A stretch of 30,897 nucleotides of DNA from Verrucomicrobiota bacterium (GTDB taxonomy: Bacteria; Verrucomicrobiota; Verrucomicrobiia; Limisphaerales; UBA1100): NCBI GenBank assembly GCA_028872645.1, contig JAPKDK010000006.1, positions 1-30,897 of the forward strand. The letters run 5' to 3'. This document shows, piece after piece, positions 23,495-30,897 of this stretch. The notes under the pieces are model-generated. The model saw only the letters and a program-made list of their open reading frames with translations, had not been told where the DNA came from and made no database searches. A program made the translations under genes and the position numbers. Each line of letters begins with the position of its first letter. The first letter of the stretch is position 1.

Positions 23495-24052
23495 CTACGC
23501 GCGCTCGAGGTATTTTTGGTTCTTCACGTCGATCTTGATTTTCTCGCCGGTCTTGATGAAGAGGGGTACTTGGATAATCACGCCGGTTTCGAGGGTGACG
23601 GGTTTTTGCACGTTGCTGGCGGAATCGCCTTTCACGCCCTCGGGCGCATCGCTGACGGTGAGTACCACGTTGGCGGGCAGTTCGACCATTGCGAGATTGC
23701 CGTCCACGTAGGTGGCGGTGAGCGGCGTGTTCTCGGTCATGAAATCTTTCACGTCGGCCATTAGCTCGGCGCGCACGTTTTCCTGCTCGTACGTTTCGGG
23801 ATCCACGAGTACAAAATCGTCGCCCTCCATATAGCTGAACTCCAGCTTGCGGGTGGTCATCGGCACAATCTCGACGCTCTCGGATGAGTTGAAGCGGTTG
23901 TCAGAAGACTTACCGGTGTTCAAGTTGCGCAGCTTGGCCTGAATATAAGCCGGGCCTTTGCCGGGCTTCACGTGGCCGGTGTCCATCACGACGCAGACTG
24001 CTCCGTTGTATTTAATCGCGTTGCCGCGCCGAAGATCATTTGCAATAGCCAT
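23495..24052 (-). CDS. efp: Translation elongation factor P
   Basis: This 185-residue protein has the three EF-P beta-barrel domains. The modification loop reads HVKPGKGPAY, with lysine at K32, equivalent to K34 of E. coli EF-P. EF-P binds between the P and E sites and rescues ribosomes stalled at polyproline stretches. The lysine type of loop is the one modified by beta-lysine (EpmA/EpmB) in some bacteria and left plain or differently modified in others. A KamA-type enzyme lies at 9635; a direct link is only a hypothesis. The start is preceded by an AT-rich stretch without a Shine-Dalgarno. Confidence 0.97.
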   Translation of the reverse strand: MAIANDLRRGNAIKYNGAVCVVMDTGHVKPGKGPAYIQAKLRNLNTGKSSDNRFNSSESVEIVPMTTRKLEFSYMEGDDFVLVDPETYEQENVRAELMADVKDFMTENTPLTATYVDGNLAMVELPANVVLTVSDAPEGVKGDSASNVQKPVTLETGVIIQVPLFIKTGEKIKIDVKNQKYLERA

Positions 24053-24127
24053 AAAAATTGGGGTTCAAAAACGGGCAGGAAAAGTAGCCGAGCGCGGGCC
24101 GAATGCAAGCTTGAATGCGCTAGCTAA

Positions 24128-24451
24128 CTACGGTGCGTTGGAGCCGGGCCGTTCGAAGCGGATGACCGTTTCGCCGGGGCGCGCGAGCCCGAGCTTTTCG
24201 CGGGCGTAACGCTCCACGGTTTCGGGGTCATTGCGGAGCGCTTCAATTTGCACTTTGATTTGGCGGGCCGTTTCTTCTTCGGTGGCAACGTTTTGTTGCA
24301 GTCGCAAAATCTCCGAACGCATTCGTTCATTTTGTTTGATGAGCGGCAAGTACCAAACCGCCACGGCGAGCAAGGCGGCAATGACGAGCAGAAACACCAC
24401 AGCCTTCGTCAGCTTATCCCAAATTCCGGTATCAATCCTCCGTTCGCTCAT
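24128..24451 (-). CDS. FtsB/DivIC-type septum formation protein
   Basis: This 107-residue protein has a short cytoplasmic N-terminus, a transmembrane helix (residues ~15-34, TKAVVFLLVIAALLAVAVWY), a coiled coil (~40-75, KQNERMRSEILRLQQN), and the signature RNDPETVERYAREKLGLARP near the end. FtsB/DivIC bridges FtsL and FtsQ in the divisome and helps activate septal peptidoglycan synthesis. Size and topology match the family. It lies 75 bases upstream of efp on the same strand. I cannot tell FtsB from DivIC by eye. Confidence 0.85.
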   Translation of the reverse strand: MSERRIDTGIWDKLTKAVVFLLVIAALLAVAVWYLPLIKQNERMRSEILRLQQNVATEEETARQIKVQIEALRNDPETVERYAREKLGLARPGETVIRFERPGSNAP

Positions 24452-24532
24452 GCAAAAGCCAAATTATTAACAGGGAAATGTGAATAACTCAAGGATATTC
24501 ACTGGCTAGGAATAAGTTAGTTGGTGGATTTT

Positions 24533-24601
24533 TTTGAACCGCCAAGTCGCCAAGGAAACCATTTGAAAAAACTTGGCATCTTGGCGACTTGGCGGTTCAA
24601 A
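24533..24601. repeat. Palindromic repeat with 22-base perfect arms
   Basis: The left arm (24533-24554) is TTTGAACCGCCAAG followed by TCGCCAAG. The right arm (24580-24601) is its exact complement. The 25-base interior contains a further partial CTTGGCAT unit. It begins directly after the stop codon of the Sel1 gene. There is no U-run for the minus strand; a REP-like element is more likely than a terminator. A shortened copy lies at 159-180. Confidence 0.8.
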
Positions 24602-26026
24602 TTATTCCGGCTTCGGAGCTTCGGGCACCTCGGGCTCTGGAGCGGGAACAGGCTTCGGCGCGGGCGCGCGTTGCGCGTGCCATTGTTCGGTGAGTTTTTT
24701 AGACTCCGCCAATTGCGCGGGGGAAAGTTTAGTGACCAGTTCTGTGTGCGCTACTTGCGCATCGGCATCGCCTTGGGCGGCGGCGAGTGCGAGCCATTTG
24801 TTGGCTTGCACGAGATCCGCTTCCACGCCTTGGCCGAGCGCGTACATTACGCCCACGGCCGTTTGGCCCTCGGCGAAGCCCTGCTCGGCGGCTTGGCGAA
24901 ACCACTTGAGCGCCTCCACTTTGCTGGCGGCTACGCCTTCGCCTTCGGTGTACATCACGGCGAGATTCACCTGCGCCTGCGCGTGCCCTTGGTCGGCGGC
25001 CTTGCGATACCACGCGGCGGCGCGCGCATAATCACGCGGCAAGTTGTTGCCCTCATAATACATCCAGCCGATGCTGAATTGTAGTTGGGTAAACCCACCG
25101 CCCGGCCCGGCTTGCTCGAAGGACTGGGCAATTTTATCCAGCGCGATCGCTTTCTTTTCCGCATCGGCAATTTGCGTGGCGATGGTGAGGGCTTGCACAA
25201 AAATTTCTTCTGCTTGTTTCGCGTTGCCCGGCTGCGCCATTGCGGTGGCAATTTGTTGCAGCGCGATAGCCTTGCCTTCGCCGTCATTCATACGGCCCAC
25301 GAGCGTGAGTGATTGCTGCAGCACGGCCTGCGCTTGCTGCTGAATTTCATGGGCCAACACCAGCGACTGCGCGAGTACGGCTTGGATTTGTTCGTGGTCG
25401 CCCAATTCGTTAAGGGCAATCGTGAGCTTGGCGAGTGTTTGCACTTTCGCATCAACGCCCTTGATTTTCTCCACCGTTGCCAACGCCTGCGCCAGCGTGG
25501 CTCGGGCGGCGTCATTTAGCCCGAGGCGAATTTGCGCACCGGCCAAATAGCTCAACGCGGGCGCCAGTGAAGTGGCTTCTTCGATTTCATCCACGATGGC
25601 TTGCGACTGCGCGAGGATGATGACCGCACGTTCGGTGTCGCCCGTTTGCGCGAGCGTGCCGGCGAGATTGGCGAGCACGCGCACCTTGCCCGCAGGGCTG
25701 TCAATTTTATCCACCAACGCTAAAACCGGATCGGTGGGGACTTCGGGTTCTTCGGTTGGTTCCTCGCCTTCAATGCCTTCTGCGAGTTCGCCTTCCGGCG
25801 GCTCGGGTGTTTCGCCTTCGGCGGGTTCCTCCGGTTCCGCTGGCACGGGTTCGGGCGCTGCCTCCGGCTTGGGTGCAACGGGTGGTTTGGGCTGCGGCGC
25901 GGCGGCCAGCTTTTCATCCGGTGCGGGCGCGGGTGCGGTGGGTTCAGGTTTGGAAACAATAAACAACGCGGCTACTCCGAACAGGAGTGCCACGCCGATT
26001 GCGAGTTCAGTACGATTCGTTTTCAT
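24602..26026 (-). CDS. Membrane-anchored Sel1/TPR-repeat protein
   Basis: The start is ATG 26026, with a clear GGAGGG 4 bases upstream (26031-26036); a TTG four codons earlier overlaps this site and is rejected. The 474-residue protein has a transmembrane anchor (~7-24), a Pro/Glu/Ala-rich linker (~25-100), a helical repeat region with TPR-like units (~105-305), and three Sel1 repeats (~310-425) of the type DYARAAAWYRKAADQGHAQA. The C-terminus is again Pro-rich. Sel1 and TPR repeats build protein-binding scaffolds. It probably reaches into the periplasm with a stiff linker. It follows the secretin gene by 24 bases and may be a partner or assembly factor of that secretin; this is inferred from operon position. 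Confidence 0.85.
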   Translation of the reverse strand: MKTNRTELAIGVALLFGVAALFIVSKPEPTAPAPAPDEKLAAAPQPKPPVAPKPEAAPEPVPAEPEEPAEGETPEPPEGELAEGIEGEEPTEEPEVPTDPVLALVDKIDSPAGKVRVLANLAGTLAQTGDTERAVIILAQSQAIVDEIEEATSLAPALSYLAGAQIRLGLNDAARATLAQALATVEKIKGVDAKVQTLAKLTIALNELGDHEQIQAVLAQSLVLAHEIQQQAQAVLQQSLTLVGRMNDGEGKAIALQQIATAMAQPGNAKQAEEIFVQALTIATQIADAEKKAIALDKIAQSFEQAGPGGGFTQLQFSIGWMYYEGNNLPRDYARAAAWYRKAADQGHAQAQVNLAVMYTEGEGVAASKVEALKWFRQAAEQGFAEGQTAVGVMYALGQGVEADLVQANKWLALAAAQGDADAQVAHTELVTKLSPAQLAESKKLTEQWHAQRAPAPKPVPAPEPEVPEAPKPE

Positions 26027-26050
26027 TTTTCCCTCCAACGGGTTTTGACG

Positions 26051-28165
26051 TTACCGACGCGGGTCGGGATTCAACATCTGCTGCAAATGATTTTTATCTT
26101 CAATCACCTTCCGGAACGCCGCGAGGTCTTTTTCCGTTTCCACCTGCAACGCCTGATAATACATCTCCGAGAAAAAGAACGCGCGCGCCACATCGCCATC
26201 CACCAGCTCGATGTCGGCCTCTTTCACGCGGGGCATTAGCAGCAGCCGGCCGCGGGTGAAATTACTCAAGCTCAGTGCCTGCTTTTCAGTATTCAACTCC
26301 ACGGTTTTTTTCATCAACACCGCGTACTTGAGGCGTTGCACATCTTTTTGGTGGCGCAGCAGCACCGTGAATTTTCCCTGCCCTTCTGTCGTGGGCTGAT
26401 TGAGCGCCCAAAGTTGGCGTGCCCAATTCGCTTCATCGGCGCAGTCCACGAGCTTCAGTTCCGGCACGGGTTCATTGAAAATGGTTTTTGCGCTATCGGA
26501 GAACCGCTGCATCGTAAATGAAATTGCCACCGCTTGGGTGCCGCCCTTTTCTGTGAGCACTTTCGGTGCGTTGGATTTCAGGTATTCCTCAAGAAATCGC
26601 ACGCGATGGCCGGCTTCGATATTTTTGTCTGGCTCAAAGAAAATGATTTTTGTGGAAGCCAGTTGCTCCTGCATATCCTGTCGTTTGAGCACTTCGTAAA
26701 TTTGGCGGTAACATAAAATCTCCTCGCCCGGCACGGCGTTATCCACAAAATGATTGTACGGATACTGCCCGTGTAATTGGACATTGCTAGCCACAATACG
26801 GCTGGCCAGCGCTTTCATTCGCTGGAGCTGTCGGTTTTGGGTGAGGTAGTTGAGGTCAAACGTATCCTCCGCGCGAATGCGATAGGCGTCGCGGAAGAGA
26901 TGATTGCCAAAGCTATCAAATAAATCATCGTCCTTGGGAATGTGTTTACCGGTGACTTGGGTTTCCGGCAACACCGTCGGCGTGAGGACGATGATGACTT
27001 CGCGCTTCACCGCCTTTTCCTGTTTGCTGCGGAAGAGTCCGCCGAGCAGCGGGAGATCGCCGAGCAATGGCACCTTGTCGACATTGCTTTGTTTGTCGCG
27101 CGCAATGAGACCGCCGATGATGAAGGGGGTGTTGTTGGCCACGCGCGCGGTGGTCTTCACTTCGCGCACGGAAATGGTTGGAGACCTTGCCATCACATTG
27201 GCACCTTGCTTTACCTCTACATCCTCGTTGGGTACCTGGGCTGTTACCATTGCGTTGATTTGCATGCTTACCTCGCTGCCATCGGCGCTTGCGCGAGGGC
27301 GCACAGCGAGCGAGATGCCTGCTTTTTTCATCTCAAAAGAAGTGCGCTGATAATTATTTCCCGGCTCATAAGTAGTATTGGCCACGGGAATTTCCTTGGA
27401 CACATTGATGAACGCCATCCGATTATTCAGTGCCAGCACGCTCGGCCGCGAGAGCACTTCCGCTTTACCGTCGCGCACGAGCGCCTTTACCTGCGCGTTG
27501 AGTCCGTGGAAAACGCCGGAGGTGGCGAGGTTGAGTGCCTCGTCCGTGCTGGGATATTTCAGCGTGCCGAAAGTTAGCGTGCTGGTTTTGTCGGTAAACC
27601 CGCTTCCGGTGGGGTTGCCCGAGCGTGACCACTTCACGCCCATTTCCTCCAGCGCGGTTGACGAAATTTCCAGAATCATCGCTTCGATGATGATTTGTTT
27701 CGCGGGCTTATCCACGTCGCTTTGCAACAAATCCAGCAAACGGCTCAACTGCCCCGGTTCGTTTTCATTGTGAAACACTATCAATTCATTCATCGGATCC
27801 GTTTCCGTTTGGGGAAACTTCTCTTCCGCCTTCGGAATGGTTTCGTGAAAGGCCGTGCCCGGCAGGGAAATTACAACCGGCAGTTTAGTGTGATCCACCG
27901 GTTCCTCGACCTTGCCGATGGTGTAGCCGTGCAGCGCCAGCAATTGCGTGGCGCGAATGGGATCGATGTAGCTCAGCGTGATGCGCTTGGAAACGACCTT
28001 CAAATCATTGGTCGTTTTCAGCGCCGACAATTCGCCGAGGGCATGTTTTAACCACGGCTTGATGCGGCTGCGCGTGGGGCCCGTGCCCGGTAGTGGTTGG
28101 GCCAAAAGTGTTCCGGCGAGCGCCACCCACAGCGCCGCCATCACCCGGATTTTATTTTTGTTCAT
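26051..28165 (-). CDS. Secretin (type II/III secretion system outer-membrane pore) with long C-terminal extension
   Basis: ATG 28165 gives 704 residues with a signal peptide (NKNKIRVMAALWVALAGTLL). This start has AAGGGGG nine bases upstream; ATG 28174 is possible. Numbering here is from 28174. One N-domain (~60-85, ITLSYIDPIRATQLLALHGY) and an N3-like domain (~128-160, NELIVFHNENEPGQLSRLLD) precede the secretin core (~160-402) with VLSRPSVLALNN, NTPFIIGGLIARD, VPLLGDLPLLGGLFRS and KREVIIVLTPT. About 300 residues (403-707) after the core are unrecognised, while typical secretins end soon after it. The gene overlaps the upstream MscS gene by 14 bases. No ATPase, pseudopilin or pilotin gene is visible, so this may not be a classical secretion pore. 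Confidence 0.88.
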   Translation of the reverse strand: MNKNKIRVMAALWVALAGTLLAQPLPGTGPTRSRIKPWLKHALGELSALKTTNDLKVVSKRITLSYIDPIRATQLLALHGYTIGKVEEPVDHTKLPVVISLPGTAFHETIPKAEEKFPQTETDPMNELIVFHNENEPGQLSRLLDLLQSDVDKPAKQIIIEAMILEISSTALEEMGVKWSRSGNPTGSGFTDKTSTLTFGTLKYPSTDEALNLATSGVFHGLNAQVKALVRDGKAEVLSRPSVLALNNRMAFINVSKEIPVANTTYEPGNNYQRTSFEMKKAGISLAVRPRASADGSEVSMQINAMVTAQVPNEDVEVKQGANVMARSPTISVREVKTTARVANNTPFIIGGLIARDKQSNVDKVPLLGDLPLLGGLFRSKQEKAVKREVIIVLTPTVLPETQVTGKHIPKDDDLFDSFGNHLFRDAYRIRAEDTFDLNYLTQNRQLQRMKALASRIVASNVQLHGQYPYNHFVDNAVPGEEILCYRQIYEVLKRQDMQEQLASTKIIFFEPDKNIEAGHRVRFLEEYLKSNAPKVLTEKGGTQAVAISFTMQRFSDSAKTIFNEPVPELKLVDCADEANWARQLWALNQPTTEGQGKFTVLLRHQKDVQRLKYAVLMKKTVELNTEKQALSLSNFTRGRLLLMPRVKEADIELVDGDVARAFFFSEMYYQALQVETEKDLAAFRKVIEDKNHLQQMLNPDPRR

Positions 28166-29660
28166 CCCCTTCATCCCCCTTGTTTTTATCTGACTTCGTG
28201 AAACCCGGGAAAAACGATTGCATCACCTTTTGCATTGCCGTTTTCTTCTCCCCCTTCGCCTTGGATTGTTTGGCGCGTTGCGCTTCCTCACATTTCAATC
28301 GCACTTGTTTGGCTGCTTGTTTCGCGCCCTTCTTCAGCAAGTCCCGCAACTCGTCGTGCTGTTCCAACAAAGGCGCGATGGCGGCCTTCGAGATTTCATA
28401 AACTAGCACCTCCGTGCCGGCCGTCACCGTGGTGGAACGCGCCGCTCCATCCAGCACCGAGGCCACGCCAAAATGTTGGCCGGCCCGTAGCGTGTCCACT
28501 TTCACCCGCCCCTTCGGGTCTTCCACAAATCGCTCTAGCAAACCCTCGAGGCAGACGAAAAGTGAATCGCCGGCGGCACCCTGCGCGTACAGCACCTCGC
28601 CTTCCGCAAGCGTACGCTTTTGCATTTGGGGAAACACCTTCGCGAATTCGCCCGCGCTCAAGCTGCGGAATAATTCCGTGCGCGTGAGCAGTTGGTACAA
28701 GTCCTCGTTCAGCGACGCATCCAGCGTCCGCTGTTTCCCGCGCGTCAAGGTCACCTCCTCCTTCGATTGCGCGGGCATGATACCTGAATGCACCAAATTT
28801 TCAAGCACCGTTTGGTTCACCTCGTGCCGCGATTCATTAGGAGAAATATCTTTTGGCAAAATGAAATAACGCACCTCGTACACCATCCCGTTGAGGGAAG
28901 ATTCCTTCATCCGCACTTCCGGCTCGGGTTTGGCGAGGATGCCCTTGTGTTCGCACGCGGCGCGGATGCCCGCAGTGAGCACTCGCGTGGCTCGCTCGGC
29001 GGACACTTCGAAATCAATGATGAAATCCAGCTCCATCCGGAAATGCGGCGTGGGCTCCATATAATTCGTCACGATCGTTTCGCCCAGTTTGCTGTTGGGC
29101 ACCACCACCATATTATTCGCCGTGGTGCGCAGCCGCGTGGTGCGCCAGTTGATCTCGATAATCTCCGCGATGATGTGCGTCTCCACGCGGTTTTGATGCA
29201 CCATAATCCAGTCGCCCATTTTGAACGGCCGATCCACGTGAATCGCCAAGCCCATAAACAAATCGAGAATCACCGTGCGTAGCGCCAGCCCCACCACAAT
29301 GCTTACCGCGCCCGAGGCGGCGATGATCTTGGTGGTGTCCTGATGAAAAACCGTGGAGGCAATCGCGAGGCCCGCGATGGAGAAAATCACAATCCCCGTC
29401 ACGTCCTTCGGCAAACGCGTCACCGGTCGTTCGGACAACGCGCCGATGAAGCCATCCCAGAAAAAAACCGTGATCAGCCGGTTCGCCAAAAACGCCGCTG
29501 AGATCCACGCGCCAATTTGCACGCCGTGGGTAAACAACCCCTCGGTGACAAACCGCCCGTTGACGACGAACTGATCATACAAACCCTCACGGTTAAGCAG
29601 CGCCAAAAGGAACGCCACAAACACCGCCGAGGGCAGCCAAATGCGGGACACAAAATTCAT
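28152..29660 (-). CDS. MscS-type channel with C-terminal cyclic-nucleotide-binding-like domain
   Basis: This 502-residue protein has about four N-terminal transmembrane helices, then the MscS pore helix and beta domain (SGAVSIVVGLALRTVILD, DRPFKMGDWIMV, NNMVVVPNSKLGETIVTNY). From ~325 a cNMP-binding fold follows (LFRSLSAGEFAKVFPQMQ, EVLYAQGAAGDSLFV). Its phosphate-binding cassette reads HFGVASVLDGAARSTTV: the Arg is kept, but the Glu that usually follows FG is Val. The C-terminus is a Lys-rich coiled tail. The combination resembles bacterial cyclic-nucleotide-gated MscS channels. An in-frame stop 6 bases upstream fixes ATG 29660. It leads the operon with the secretin and Sel1 genes. Confidence 0.9.
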   Translation of the reverse strand: MNFVSRIWLPSAVFVAFLLALLNREGLYDQFVVNGRFVTEGLFTHGVQIGAWISAAFLANRLITVFFWDGFIGALSERPVTRLPKDVTGIVIFSIAGLAIASTVFHQDTTKIIAASGAVSIVVGLALRTVILDLFMGLAIHVDRPFKMGDWIMVHQNRVETHIIAEIIEINWRTTRLRTTANNMVVVPNSKLGETIVTNYMEPTPHFRMELDFIIDFEVSAERATRVLTAGIRAACEHKGILAKPEPEVRMKESSLNGMVYEVRYFILPKDISPNESRHEVNQTVLENLVHSGIMPAQSKEEVTLTRGKQRTLDASLNEDLYQLLTRTELFRSLSAGEFAKVFPQMQKRTLAEGEVLYAQGAAGDSLFVCLEGLLERFVEDPKGRVKVDTLRAGQHFGVASVLDGAARSTTVTAGTEVLVYEISKAAIAPLLEQHDELRDLLKKGAKQAAKQVRLKCEEAQRAKQSKAKGEKKTAMQKVMQSFFPGFTKSDKNKGDEGDEQK

Positions 29661-29706
29661 AGATTACCATTTTGCCGATGGACACACTCGTCCCGTCAGC
29701 ATTCAT
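29593..29706 (-). CDS. Possible leader ORF overlapping the MscS gene start
   Basis: A 37-codon frame starts at ATG 29706, ten bases after GGGAGG (29717-29722), the strongest ribosome binding site in this part of the window. It runs MNADGTSVSIGKMVIYEF and stops inside the MscS gene. The MscS ATG itself has no Shine-Dalgarno, so translation of this leader could deliver ribosomes to it. There is no homology evidence. Confidence 0.3.
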   Translation of the reverse strand: MNADGTSVSIGKMVIYEFCVPHLAALGGVCGVPFGAA

Positions 29707-29928
29707 TGGAAACAAACCTCCCTAAAAAAGCGCATTAAATAGCCCAAAAAGCTGATTTTTGCAATAAAAAACGCTAGGTTTATGGGTTTGTAACTTGTAG
29801 TTATGACACAGAAGGCGGCCCTGAAATTCACGTGAAAAAGTATTTCCGGCATTTTGCCGTGTGGGCATCACCTCAACCGGCGAATCAGTGAGGTGCCGTT
29901 GATTGGAAATTTGTTTCCTTTAAACAGT
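29661..29928. other. Intergenic region upstream of the MscS operon
   Basis: These 268 bases between two minus-strand genes hold a putative promoter and a leader frame near the MscS side. On the DUF1501 side there are two short stems: CGGCA/TGCCG around 29847-29859 and CACCTCA/TGAGGTG (29869-29875 and 29889-29895). Neither has a T-run. I see no RNA gene and no open frame longer than about 35 codons. Confidence 0.5.
29736..29764 (-). promoter_or_regulatory. Putative promoter of the MscS operon
   Basis: On the minus strand TTGCAA (29759-29764) lies 17 bases before TATTTA (29736-29741). The -35 box matches the consensus at four of six positions. Transcription would start near 29729, just before the GGGAGG ribosome binding site of the leader frame. 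Confidence 0.35.
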
Positions 29929-30897
29929 TTACACCAGTTCCTCAATGGGAGAACCGCCGGTGATCACGTCCACCAGACTCTTGGGCAGACCACCTTTCAC
30001 GCGTAATTGGCCGATGTCAAAAAGCGTGTGCATGATTGTGCTCATCAGATGTTTCGGATCGTACGGGCGTGTGGCCGGCTCGGCCGCCTGACGGTCACTT
30101 TGGCCAATTACCTGACCCATTTTCAGTCCTCCACCTGAGACCAGAAGCGAAGTCAAATTACCATAGTGATTGCGGCCGCCGCCGCTATTAATTCGGGGCG
30201 AGCGTCCCATTTCACCCGTCACCACAAGTAATATCTTTTCACTCAAACCCCGCTCATGGACGTCCTGAATAAACGCACTTACCGCGTGATCCACCTGATT
30301 GCCCATGGGATAAATACCGGCCATGTTTTTGGGACTATTGTTGTTTGCGTGATAGTCCCAACCACAATCACTCACCGTCACGAAACCGCAACCTGCCTCA
30401 CACATCCGACGCGCCATTAGCATCTGTAAACCCAGTAAATTGCTTGCACGTTTCATGTCATGCCAACGCTGCAACTTCTTTTGATCAAACAAAGGTCGCG
30501 TGTCATAACGCGCAATGGTTTTCGGATCTTCTTTAGACCAATCAAAGGCATCGGCCGCGCCACGTGAAATAGCATCAAAAGCCTGTTGCTGATATTTATC
30601 CGCACTCTCCAGCTCTCCATTAGCATCAATATCACGGCGCAGGCTATCCAAACGGTCAAGCAATCCACGACGATCGGTTAAACGCTCTGGCTCAATCTGC
30701 AAACGCATATCCGCATTCACATCTCCGCCGCCAGCAGGGTTAAAGGCAGTATAACTCGCACCCAAATCTCCGGCCTGAGTAAGCGTGTCGAGCGCCTTTG
30801 TTTCAAAATTGCTGCCGAGCTTCAGTTTCGGATCTATTGCCTCAGGTAAAATTAAAGTATTACGCGGCATTCCCGTGTCCGGATGATTCACTCCGGC
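29929..30897 (-). CDS. DUF1501 protein, C-terminal part (cut by the right edge)
   Basis: The frame is open to the window edge (322 residues visible), so the N-terminus and any Tat signal lie outside. The visible part has the DUF1501 features: DMKRASNLLGLQMLMARRMC, VTVSDCGWDYHANN, and the late motif GEMGRSPRIN followed by GGRNHYGNL. DUF1501 proteins belong to the alkaline-phosphatase/sulfatase-like fold, are usually exported, and in PVC bacteria are nearly always paired with a DUF1549/DUF1553 cytochrome-type gene, which would lie beyond the right edge if present. Substrate unknown. Confidence 0.88.
   Translation of the reverse strand, partial: AGVNHPDTGMPRNTLILPEAIDPKLKLGSNFETKALDTLTQAGDLGASYTAFNPAGGGDVNADMRLQIEPERLTDRRGLLDRLDSLRRDIDANGELESADKYQQQAFDAISRGAADAFDWSKEDPKTIARYDTRPLFDQKKLQRWHDMKRASNLLGLQMLMARRMCEAGCGFVTVSDCGWDYHANNNSPKNMAGIYPMGNQVDHAVSAFIQDVHERGLSEKILLVVTGEMGRSPRINSGGGRNHYGNLTSLLVSGGGLKMGQVIGQSDRQAAEPATRPYDPKHLMSTIMHTLFDIGQLRVKGGLPKSLVDVITGGSPIEELV

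Noticed and set aside
24533..24601. Possible rho-independent terminator for the Sel1 gene
   Set aside because: On the minus strand the stem is followed by A-rich, not U-rich, sequence. A repeat element explains it better, although the stem may still slow transcription.
1..30897. CRISPR array, tRNA, rRNA or insertion sequence
   Set aside because: No regularly spaced repeats, no cloverleaf-like stretch in any gap and no transposase or integrase frame were found. The only repeats are those listed.

Overview
The window looks like a chromosomal segment from a PVC-group bacterium, most likely Verrucomicrobiota. The reasons are two secreted sulfatases, a DUF1501 protein, a 3-keto-disaccharide hydrolase (DUF1080) lipoprotein, few clear Shine-Dalgarno sequences, several GTG starts, and dispersed hairpin repeats. 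The placement rests on gene content and on recognising families by eye, not on a tree. I see no rRNA, tRNA, CRISPR array, transposase or phage gene.

Layout. 1-216 is the start of a sulfatase cut by the left edge. 263-4427 (minus) is a tight four-gene lipid or ketide operon: a DarB/StlD-like ketosynthase III fused to a heme-oxygenase-like diiron domain, an unrecognised protein, a histidine-rich membrane protein and a fatty-acid desaturase. It diverges from a PAP2 phosphatase (4560-5204) across a region with two palindromes. 5226-5619 holds a glycine-zipper lipoprotein with a terminator and an operator-like promoter. 5703-9488 holds a HEAT-repeat protein and a sulfatase-DUF1080 pair. 9635-10954 is a KamA-type radical SAM enzyme. 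10988-11575 is a rearrangement scar, where a broken recF meets a duplicated 5' end of the SDR gene found at 14591. 11582-14535 holds a secreted PHP-type metallohydrolase and a zincin-like secreted protein.

14591-18028 (plus) is a short acyl-CoA operon of SDR reductase, CoA-transferase and thiolase. It converges with a minus-strand run of SGNH hydrolase, thymidine kinase and MHS-family transporter (18029-20628). 20683-22404 holds a perfect hairpin repeat, a eukaryotic-type HisA, a solo HicB-like protein and a secretin-like lipoprotein. A PfkB sugar kinase, EF-P and an FtsB/DivIC-like protein follow (22461-24451). 24602-29660 (minus) is an operon of an MscS channel with a cyclic-nucleotide-binding-like domain, a secretin with a long unknown C-terminal extension, and a Sel1-repeat protein. 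The right edge cuts a DUF1501 protein.

The two best candidates for undescribed systems are the ketosynthase-diiron oxidase/desaturase operon, probably making a modified fatty-acid product, and the MscS/secretin/Sel1 envelope operon. The recF/SDR scar, the operator placed around a -10 box, and a repeat family that also appears inside a sulfatase signal peptide are further non-routine signals.
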